This document shows positions 33,522-42,714 of a stretch of DNA of 44,732 bases, piece by piece. Source of the stretch: Mucidula mucida (lineage: Eukaryota > Basidiomycota > Agaricomycetes > Agaricales > Physalacriaceae); the NCBI GenBank assembly GCA_015501055.1, contig JADNYV010000283.1:1-44732 (forward strand), in the 5' to 3' direction. A model generated the notes under the pieces. It saw only the letters and a list, made by a program, of their open reading frames with translations, ran no database searches and was not told where the DNA came from. The first letter of the stretch is position 1; each line of letters opens with the position of its first letter. The translations under genes and the position numbers were made by a program.

Positions 33522-36500
33522 CTAACGACACCCTACACCAGACAAGTTAACCAAAATCCAACTTGCGGAGAAACAAAATCCTACCTTATGCGCGCACTCT
33601 GGCCGCGAACAGTTTGGCGGTACAAAATGATCGCTCGCAAGATCCTCAGCGAGGAGGTTGACCAACACAGGCAATTCCTTGAACAGCCGATAATGCACCT
33701 GCTTATTTCCGTGGACATCCACAGACACAAGCATACGTACGTATGCGTATTCCAGCTCGCCACCTTTGCTACCAACGAGCTCGGACAAGTCCTTGGCACA
33801 CTCCACCCACGTGTTGCTCCTCATCGTCGCACCCAATTCCCACAACCTGTCCTGCGTCTTGCAATCACCGAGTAGAAGAATCTTGCTCAGAGTCGACAGA
33901 TGGTCTGGTTCTTCGATGTAGGTCCGTGCTGCTTTCAGCACCTCCGAAGTAGTGTGCGCGGATAAACCGTCCATGTATGTCTGCGCAACGAAGATATAAC
34001 TGCACCAAAACTTTGGGAGTCTATGGGACTCTGGAGTCGTTGATTTCGCCAGTCGAGTAAGTTTTGAGCCTAACTCTCGCAACCAATCCCGCTCAACCAG
34101 ATAGGCGTAGACCGTTTCTTGAACTCCGGCATGGCTTGCAAAGCAGGAGACGTATGCAAAGATATGAGCGACAACTCCCCAAGGATTATATATGGCCCCA
34201 GATCCCAGTGCTCCTGTTGCGACGCGCCATATCTTCTTGAAGAGATGAACATTGAGCCAGGCAGGATTCTGGTCGTCATGTCCCGAGAATTCGTACCGGC
34301 GATTCAGCCCACGGAAAAGACATTCAACGATTGTAGCCTCATCTGTAAGTGTCATGACAGTACTCGTGCCGAACGCATCAGAATTCACGACAGCTTTCAA
34401 CGCGTATATGGCCGCGCGGTCGACGTCTCTGTGTGAGCTATTATCTCCCAGGTTGAGAACATAGTTCCTGACTATCTCCAAGACCTTCGAGAACAGACCG
34501 CTGGCGCGCTGCGGTTCCGAAAGAGAGACTGTGCCCTGAATTGAACGTGTTTGTAACAGGGCAAGTATGAGCAAAATGTCGACTGGAAGACGCTGAGTGT
34601 AATTCAAAGTCAAACGGGAAACATATTCAGGGAACCCAGTGTGAAGAAGCCAGCGCATGAACGATGGCCGCATGTTTGTCATCAAAGCATCCGACAGCGT
34701 GCGCGATGTCCCGTTCTCATCGAGGTTGTACGAATGGATGATGAGTGGGAATTTCTCAGGTCCAAGAGCAAACGAGAACAGAGCGCTGTTCTTGCCATCA
34801 CAGTTACACAAAGCACAGACATGATTCTGCGCAGCGCATCGAAGAAGCTTATCCCAGGGGGACAGCGCACCCTCGCCCGGAGCTACCTTCAAGAAGTCCG
34901 GGCCCGACTGTAAAGCCACCTCAAACAACTTTCCCCAAAACAGAACGTCAAACATAGCTTCCGGTTCATTCTGGTTGCCAAGAATGTTGTCACGGACCAT
35001 GCCAATCGCCAGCGGAGGCTTGTACAATGGCCTATATTTGTTCGACTCGCGAGTGAGCATGAAGAAGTTGCCGAACCGAAGTGCCGCACGCTGAAATCGG
35101 TCTATATGATCGACAGATTGATCGATACGGTGATGCGCCCTGATGGCGCGTATGACGGCGGGTCTAGCGTCATCCTTGTCCTTGATAAAATCAAGAAATC
35201 GCCACACAGCGGGATCTGAAGCAGGCGCTGTGACGCCTTCGGGACCTGTAACGACTGGGATGTTTTGCAGTGGAAGACCGGCAAGGGATTGGACGGCAAT
35301 ACTCTGCACGGAAGTGTTCGAGGAAGTGTTATGCAGCCACGAAACAAGCAGAGCATCAAGTTCTTGGGACTTTCGCCAAACCGCTGTTCGCTCCATCTCC
35401 TTGAGCGAGCGCGCTATCACTGATGATGCAGCCCCGCGCCAAGACTCAACGCACCGTCGGACCCAACTAACCATGATAAAAGAGTATAGAGCTAAGGGAG
35501 TTTTGTATGGGCAGTTTGCATAGAAAAGCGGTAGGGTGTTACTGATGAGGTATGCGAAAAGTCCGACACCTGTCAGACATCCGAGCGCGGCAGCCATGAC
35601 CCCGTTCAGAGAACAGAGGAAGATAATCAGACCGGCGAGAAAGACGCCAAGAGAGACGTGCATTAGGACAGGAAGTAGACTGATGATGAGCGGTACATGC
35701 CACTGCTCCAGACCTATGAACCTGAAGTGGCGGATGCGTGAACGATCCCGCGGGCTTCCAGAGGGTAGTACAATATATTCGTTGATCCACTGCTTCGTCA
35801 AGACTGCTATTAGGGTGGTAGTGAGGCTTAAAACCAGACTTGTGAACCATAGGCCGTTGACCCAAAGATCGGAGGATTTGGCCGTGAAGGCAGTCGAGGG
35901 ATTGGATTTCGGTGCAGGTTGTGCGTGCTGTCCCAGAGAAATTGCGACCTGATTGTCGATTACACGAAGCATCAACGAAGCTGTAACTTCGGAGTAATCG
36001 ACCTGGAGATTCTGGGAAGTCTGTACAACAAATGTGGTCACAACAGCTGAGAACAACGCGGCCTGACTTTCTCGTGAGGAACGCGTTCTGCGGTATAGAG
36101 AAAAAGGGAACTAACGAAAACCAGAAGCATATCCAAGCCATCTCTCCAATTTTCGACCATGTCGAAATCGAATTTCGTGCACTCGTCCATGTATGTTTTG
36201 AAGACTCTGCTTCTCTCGGACATCTCCTTGAAGGTTTCATCGGGAGGGTACTTTTGCTCATAATCAAAAGGATCTGAAAGAGGGTTCGTCACCGTACGAA
36301 TATGGATACTAAATCCTGACAAACCGCTGAGGACTGGGCGCTGGTGGGCGTGTTTGCACCGTAGCAGAGTCGCATGTGAGTGGCAAGTACCACCATGGTA
36401 TTCCGGAACGACAGTCGAAGGCGATTCCGTACTGTCAGACCCAGCTTCCTTGACTGTTGAGCTGTCGGAATAGACAGAGCCGGCTGTCTCAACGGCACAT

Positions 36501-36580
36501 GGGCAACAATGGCAGTGAGAAGAGGTCTGGATATTCTGTGCGTTGCTTGCTGGCGCGCTCGTTGGTGGTCCTACGGGCAT
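33522..36580 (-). CDS. DUF6535 family multipass membrane protein (subfamily B, copy 2)
   Basis: Exons 36580-36325, 36273-36116 and 36062-33522, giving 984 aa. The first intron has a GTTTGT donor and the phase-1 join conserved in all copies; the 54-nt intron is also open in frame. Exon 1 holds SHCHCCPC, YSDSSTVKE and CHSHATLL. Exon 2 has DYEQKYPPDETFKEM. Helices run around LVFAALFSAVVTTFVV, LWFTSLVLSLTTTLIAVL, WHVPLIISLLPVLMHVSL and a final segment ending ISNTLPLFY before NCPYKTPL. The soluble part has WLHNTSSNTSVQSIAVQ, QRAALRFGNF, DVLFWGKLFEVAL and LNRRYEFSG. A GTAGGA donor after CAHK suggests that the real C-terminus may be spliced. It is head-to-tail with its neighbours, about 640 bp from the next upstream ATG region, so it comes from tandem duplication. 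Function unknown. Confidence 0.83.
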
Positions 36581-37025
36581 AGGGAGGTATGAGAAGTGGG
36601 ATAGGTGGGAAAATACTAAAGCTATCAAGGCTTACCCGGTAACCCTTATACCGTGACAGCACCCATCCGAATATAGTCAAAAAAGGCGAATGACAATAGT
36701 CGAAGAGTGACCGGGTGCTAATTGTTCATCGACGTGGTGGAAGGAAGAGATGATCGGGCATCAGGCCTCCGAAGGCACTCATCCACTGAATCCTACCTCA
36801 TAATTGCTGACAAAGAGTCTTTCAGAGCTCTGCACATTCAACGGTATGTTGATTGTTGTCACTACATATCTCTAAAAATAATCATCGGCATAGCACCCAG
36901 TGCCGGACTGAAGACATCGTCTCTTCATACGATATTCTCTTGGAACCTAAGCCAAAACGGTCTCCTCCATCGACGGAAAAAGCCTGGCTTCTTCGTAGAT
37001 GACTCATGGGGCGACTGTGATTCAA
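36581..37025. other. Intergenic between DUF6535 copies; promoter region
   Basis: On the minus strand CGGTATAAGGGTTACCGGGTAAG (36635-36657; two overlapping parts, TATAAGGGTT and ACCGGGTAAG) lies 55-75 nt upstream of the ATG at 36580. The left copy has GTAAGTATAAGGGTT and the right copy ACCGGGTAAGTATAA. No gene was seen in the rest. Confidence 0.5.
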
Positions 37026-40000
37026 TCAACTGTCATAGAACTCAGTAAGCTGTCTTTCCGGACCTCTTGATACTCGAAAACGTACTTGTCGGTCTCCCGG
37101 ATCCCTGTGTATTGGGGGCGTATAGTTATTCCGCGCAATATCAGCGGCAAATGCTGCGACAAAGGAAGGCAGGTGGTCAAGAGGACGATAATGAACAGGC
37201 TTGTTTCCACGGCTGTCAACCTTGACAAAGATACGTACCAGACCGAACTCATCCTCTATCCCTTTACATGCGACGAGTTCTGACAGGTGCTCCACGCACT
37301 CTGACCAGCACTCGCTTCTGATCATACGAGCCAACTCCCATAGCTTATTCTGTGTGGCGCAATCGCCGAGCAGAAGGATCTGACTCAGAGTCAATAAATG
37401 GGCCGTTTCCGCGATGTACTCCCGAGCTTCTCCAAGTGTTTGTGCTGATAGACCAGTGTGCGTAGATAGTACCTCAATGTAAGTTGCCGCGATATATATG
37501 TAACCTAGACACCACAGCTCTGGAAGTCTGTCAAGCTCCGGAGTCATTGACTGGCGAAGGGCTGTGAATCTGACGCCGATGTCGTGCAGCCAATCCTTGC
37601 GCACCAAATACGCATAGATCGTTTCTGTGGCGTCGGCATGGGCCTTTGAGTGTGATACATATGTGAAGATATTCGCAACCACTTCCCATCGTTCTGGAAG
37701 GCCTTCAGATTCAAGAGATGTAGTAGCCACCTTCCAGGTCTTCTGGAAAAGCTGCGGAGTAAGCCAAGAGGTGTCGCTATCGTTCGGCTTAGTAGGGAGC
37801 TCAAGCCGACGGTTCAACGTGCCGAAAAGGATGTTCACAACACGTGCCTCTTCAGCGAGCACTATGACTGCACCAGTACCAAAATGCTCAGACTCGATGA
37901 CGGAATGCAGAGCAAATATTGCCGCGTTGTCGATCTCTGGATGTTGGCAGGAAGCCCCTTTTTTGAAAGTATACTCTGTGACTGTATCCAAGACTTTCCG
38001 GAACAAATTCTTGTCATGCAGAGTGTCGGAGACAGAGGATGTGGCCTGAACAGATCGAGTTTTCAACAGCTCCAGTATAAGGACGACGTCGTCCGGAGCA
38101 TTCTGGGTATAATTCACTGGGGATGGTTTCACATCAGGGAACGCGACCTGAAGCACCCAACGAGCAAACGAGGGCCGCATGTTGGTCGCTAGGGCGTCAG
38201 TCAAAGTAGCGGCTGTTCCATTCTGTTCGAGATCATACCGCGTCACTACAAGAGGGAGCTTTTCGGGTCCAAGAGAAAATGAGAACAGTTCCGGGGCCCG
38301 GATGTCACAATGGAAGAGAGAACAATCGTGATATTGTACAGCGCAGTAAAGGAGCTGATACCAAAGTGGTGAAGGCGGGGAAGAAGTGTGGATGGACCCG
38401 ATATCCAAAAAACCCGATCCATTGCGTAGCGATGCCTCAAAAACTTTGCCCCAGAATAAAACATCGAAGACAGGCATTTTTGTAGGAGGAGGTCGGAGAA
38501 GGTTGTTCTCTACCGCCTCTATGGCGAATTCGGGTGACGCTCGAGCGAGGAGTTCATATCTGTTTTCCTCTTTGTTGAGCATATTGAACTTCCCGAATCG
38601 CAACGCTCCTCGCTGCATCCTTTCTAGACGATCAAGAGATTGGTCGACGCGGTGATGAGCCCTTATAGCCCGGATCACTGCAGGTCTCTCCTCGTCTTCA
38701 ACGTCATCGACAAAGTCAATGAAGCGCCAGGCATCGGGTTCCGATACCGGCGCTGTAACTCCTTCAGGACCGGCAACAATCCCGATACTTTGTAGGGGAA
38801 GACTGCATAGAGATTGCACGGCTATGCTTTGTACCGAGGCATTCGAAGATGTATCATGCAGCCACGAGATTCCAAGGGCGTCTAGGGTGTCTGCTTCCTG
38901 CGAAACAGCGGCGCGCTCCGCAGCCTTCAAGGTGCGAGTTATTTGACGCACTGGAGCGCCATAACATGCGCCCCAAGTTTCTGCGCAGTGGCGCACCCAA
39001 CTGACCATCATGAAGGAGTATGATGCCAATGGTGTCTTGTATGGGCAATTGGCATAGAACAACGGGAGGATGTTACTGATGAGGTATGCGAGAGCTCCGA
39101 CACCTGTCAAGCATCCCAATGCTGTAGCCATGATACCACTCAAGGAACAAAGGAAGATCGTGAAGCCAGCGAAGAAGACACCAAGTGAGGTGTGCATGAG
39201 GACCGGGAGTAAACCGATGATAAGGGGTACATGCCACTGTTGAAGTCCAATAAATCTGAAGTGACGTATACGAGCGCGGTCTCGCGGGGTACCGGACGGT
39301 AGAACCATGTATTCGTTAATCCACTGTTTCGTTAAGACTGCAATGAGCGTGGTTGTCAAGCTCAACGCGAGGCTAGTGAACCACAGCCCATTGACCCAAA
39401 GGTCAACTGGCTTGGCCTGGAAGGAGGTGGCGGGATCTGTGTTCTGGACAAGCTCGTCGCGTGACGCTCCCTGAGAAATAGCGATTTGAACGTCGATCAA
39501 TCTAAGCAATAAGGAGGCCGTGACTTGGGCGTAATTCACGTTGAGACTCTGATATGTTTGAACGACAAAGGTGGTCACAACGGCTGAGAACAACGACGCC
39601 TAGTCGGGAGGATCAATATTTGTCTTTGATGAAGGAAAGTTTCCGCTTACGAAAATCAACAACATGTCCAAACCATCTCGCCAATTCTCGACCATATCCA
39701 AGTCGAACTTGGTACACTCATCCATATATGTTTTGAAAACTCTACTTCGTTCCGACATTTCCTTGTACTCGTCGTCCGGTGGGTATTTCTGTTCGTAGTC
39801 GAAAGGATCTGCGCAACAGTTGAGAAAACGTGCGGTATGTCATTGCAGGAAGAACCTACCACTGGTTCCTGAGCGTTGGTGTGCGTGCTTATTGCGGACT
39901 AGTTTGGCATGAGAATGACGAGTACTATGGTATTCGAGGACAGAGGGATATTCTCCTGCAGGAGCGACTTCATTAACGGTCGAGCTGTCGGACTCGCCGC

Positions 40001-40121
40001 TCTCGGCGTCCTGGCTTTCGCTTCCGAAGGGCTTGCAACAATGACAACATTGGTGGCGGGAGTGAACATGGTCATTCGGCTGCTGGAGGTGCTCAGCATC
40101 CATCGCTGTCTCAGAAGGCAT
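37026..40121 (-). CDS. DUF6535 family multipass membrane protein (subfamily B, copy 3)
   Basis: Exons 40121-39860, 39808-39651 and 39599-37026, with phases 1 and 0 and 997 aa. Exon 1 begins MPSETAMDAEH and carries HQCCHCC, SDSSTVNE and YHSTRHSHAKL. Exon 2 is 158 nt, as in every copy. The helices match the other copies: LWFTSLALSLTTTLIAVL, WHVPLIIGLLPVLMHTSL and GCLTGVGALAYLISNILPLFY. The soluble region has WLHDTSSNASVQSIAVQ, IRAHHRVDQSLDR, DVLFWGKVFEASL, SFARWVLQVAFPD, LNRRLELP and YRPLDHLP. The frame is clean over 858 codons of exon 3. The end is read-through; a splice near 37080 is possible. A TATA block (GGTAAGTATAAATG) lies about 45 nt upstream of the ATG. Confidence 0.83.
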
Positions 40122-40159
40122 GAGGGGATAGGCGAACCCATACGGACGGCCAGCATCCA

Positions 40160-40180
40160 TCATTTATACTTACCCGGTGA
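40160..40180 (-). promoter_or_regulatory. TATA-containing promoter block shared by DUF6535 subfamily B
   Basis: Minus-strand CACCGGGTAAGTATAAATG. The 32930 region has GTAAGTATAAGGGTTGATGG, and 36635-36657 has TATAAGGGTTACCGGGTAAG. The same words in all three, at 45-75 nt before the proposed ATG, support both the promoter and the start codons. Confidence 0.55.
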
Positions 40181-40367
40181 CGGGCGGTGCCTAGATATAG
40201 ATGAACACAAAAGCATTCCCACCACCACCGCCACGACTAATTGTTAGATATCCGGTTGCAAACAAAAAGAGAAATTCGTGAAAACAATACTGAGGTCCAA
40301 AAAAATAATGATACGCGGCCGGTGAAGGATGATTCTAGTTGCAGCGATGACAGTCAACTTGAAGCTC

Positions 40368-40649
40368 CTAGCGCAAATTGTTGACCCAGCGTCGAAATTC
40401 ATCCCCAGTTGAAGTTATCTGAACAGGGGCAGATCTAATATTCGACTTGGCCTTCCTGAAGGCGGCCTGGACTGCAGCTGCGGTAAAGGTTCTGGCATAT
40501 ACAATGAGCTCGGGAGCACAGATGTGAGAAACCAGGTAGTGGCGTACCCCACTCGCGATGATCTCGAACTGGTCCGTCGATAGATCCACGACTTTGCTTG
40601 CAATTTTGAATATTAGCGCATTGGCTGCCTCTGCAGATAATGCCATCAT
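40368..40649 (-). CDS. Small hypothetical protein
   Basis: 93 codons starting MMALSAEAANALIF, Ala-rich and mostly helical-looking, ending RRWVNNLR. I recognise no domain. It lies 245 bp upstream of a DUF6535 gene on the same strand. It could be the last exon of a longer gene extending to about 41480, because minus-strand open pieces at 41034-41342 (TDIQLGPAAPFTMVEFD) and 41405-41482 (MYRRFQNGDQD, followed by a GTGCGT donor) look protein-like. I could not join them confidently. Confidence 0.35.
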   Translation of the reverse strand: MMALSAEAANALIFKIASKVVDLSTDQFEIIASGVRHYLVSHICAPELIVYARTFTAAAVQAAFRKAKSNIRSAPVQITSTGDEFRRWVNNLR

Positions 40650-41685
40650 CAGGATGCTTCGAAGGAAAATGGGTTGGGAAGTTTGTGCAAATCATGATCT
40701 ATCCGCACTTATTAAACAGTTAGATACAAGAGCATAGAACAAGGGCGGGAGAGGCAGCTAGAAGTACAAACACAGGACGAGTTGGGAACAAACCGAGCAA
40801 CTTCAACACTGTTGGTAGGACATGAGAATCCGTTACAACTACAAGGCGAGTTACGAGAGGAAATTCCAGCTTGTTCTGGAAAGGATAGTAAGCGCTTAGT
40901 CTCTCCTTAGTACCCAAACGCGTACCGCGACGAATGCCTCCTCCGACTTTTGACCGCTTTCCAGCCTGACCGTCAATACACGGCATGCGATATCAATGGG
41001 TGAACAGAACACATTCCAACAGAAACCAGAGGCTCAGGATCCTACAGTGATCGGGGGCATTCGAGGGAAGATGCGCCACATTTGGCGGGTAACAGGCGAA
41101 GAGTTCCAACGCGTACGAATTATGGGATGAGTCGCAGGAGTTGATGTGTTATTGTTGCATTGTCGTGTCGCAAGAGATGCGAGGTACTGAAATTGTGGCT
41201 CAGCAACAATATCGAACTCGACCATAGTGAAAGGAGCGGCGGGTCCCAGTTGGATGTCCGTGATGGAGTGGAATAAGCTGGTGATACGTGATACATCGAC
41301 GACTTGAGACAATAGAGGAACCCGGACGCGGAGCGAAAACAATAATAAGCCTGGTCACATCCCCATGAATACAATAATACTAACGTAGGACTGTGTAGGT
41401 ACGCACCATCTTGATCACCATTTTGGAAACGACGGTACATAGGCTTTTTCGAATCTCTGTTGTTGATAACGCCGGTGCACAACAGAGACCCGTCGAGGCA
41501 GTATCCAGGTGTATCCAGTGATGAGCCAAGTACGCGGATCCTTGAAGCAAGTGGTGAGAAATGATCAGGAGAGCGGATACCTGATGGTATGGACGCTGGT
41601 CAAGTCGAGTTATTATCAGTGGAGGTGGAGAGAAAAGGGGATGATCGACTTTGGACCGAAAGACCCGTTTTTTTAATCCAACCAC
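40650..41685. other. Unresolved; possible multi-exon minus-strand gene
   Basis: Several open stretches on the minus strand (40720-40986, 41034-41342, 41405-41482) contain protein-like composition but no family I recognise. A donor/acceptor pair (about 41404 to 41356) could join two of them. The right end also has to hold the promoter, and perhaps a first exon, of the plus-strand F-box gene. Confidence 0.35.
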
Positions 41686-42664
41686 GTGTCGACATCAGCC
41701 AGTCCTTCCAATTCACCGCGTATACCAAGCGCACACACGCAAAGCAATCGTTGGGGAATCTCTGTTGAATCCCTGAATCCACACGTAGCCTACATCCTTC
41801 GCCTTCCGAACGAAATTCTTTCACTAATATTTGACGCGGCGGAGTCTCAGCTCACATATAGAACCGAACGTGATGTTCATCGCCTTGCGGTCGTTTGTCG
41901 TCGCTTCCGGGAGATGCTTGTCCATGACCTGTATCGCTTTGTCGCCCTTCCAAAATATTCGTTCCAAGCTCGAGCACGTTCAGCTCTGATTTCACTTCTT
42001 CCTTCACATGGCCATCATGTCCACCACCTTGAGGCTTCCGCTCCCGCAGAAAGTCGCCCTTACGAGCCTGACGACGCCCAGGTTTCAAACCTTCTCGTCA
42101 GTCTCTCACGCTGTGCGAGCCAGTTCACCCAACTTCGATCCCTCCAACTCCACCTCTATACGGTGGACAGGACATTAAGCACCGAACAACAGGCTGACCT
42201 TGTCGACATGTTCAAGGTCCTCCCTCCCCAAATGCAGGAGCTCGACCTGGCCGGCTTCTTATGGACAGGTGCTGCAAAGGCTTTAGCAGCTGCTCAGCAG
42301 CCCATATTACAGCGTTTGTCGCTTAACCTTGAGTCTATACCAGGCGCTTGGATGGCGCCTGTCAAGTTGCCTGCCAATTTTCCCGCTCTCTTACATATTC
42401 ACATACCAGCGCGTTTTGGCGCGATGGTTCGAATATACGGTACAGTCTCGTCAGGCCTTTCCTGCATTGAAGGAACTCGAGGCTGGTCAGCTGTATACCC
42501 AGGCGGACGGAGAAGACTTCGACGAATGGGACCCAGAAGGAGACATCATATCCGAGGGAGGAGACGTTTGGCAGCCAGAGGTACGGCGAAAGTTGGAACA
42601 GGACTGTGAGATGCTTGATATAGACGCAGCTTTCGATTGGATTTGGTTCGAGGGATTTGGGTAA
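41686..42664 (+). pseudogene. F-box protein, one frame break, 5' end unresolved
   Basis: The frame from about 41686 to 42410 contains an F-box (LRLPNEILSLIFDAAESQ ... LAVVCRRFREMLV ... DLYRFVAL), near residues 37-88 of the open frame. A leucine-rich region follows (LRSLQLHLY, MQELDLAGFLW, LQRLSLNL). F-box proteins recruit substrates to SCF ubiquitin ligases. Around 42405-42420 the reading moves by +1 and continues as RWFEYTVQSRQAFPALKELEAG to WFEGFG with the stop at 42662-42664. A one-base insertion or two-base loss would explain it. There is no ATG upstream in frame (a TAA precedes 41686). Either an upstream exon splices at the CATCAG near 41697, or translation starts internally. It converges with the next gene, with 50 bp between the stops. 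Confidence 0.72.
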
Positions 42665-42714
42665 AAGACTCGTTGTATTCGTTCCTATCTTTCAACACAA
42701 AGACTATCATTGAA

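Noticed and set aside
35539..36267. 242-codon minus-strand ORF overlapping a DUF6535 gene
   Set aside because: It overlaps the conserved membrane-helix exons in another frame; the family frame is clearly the real one.
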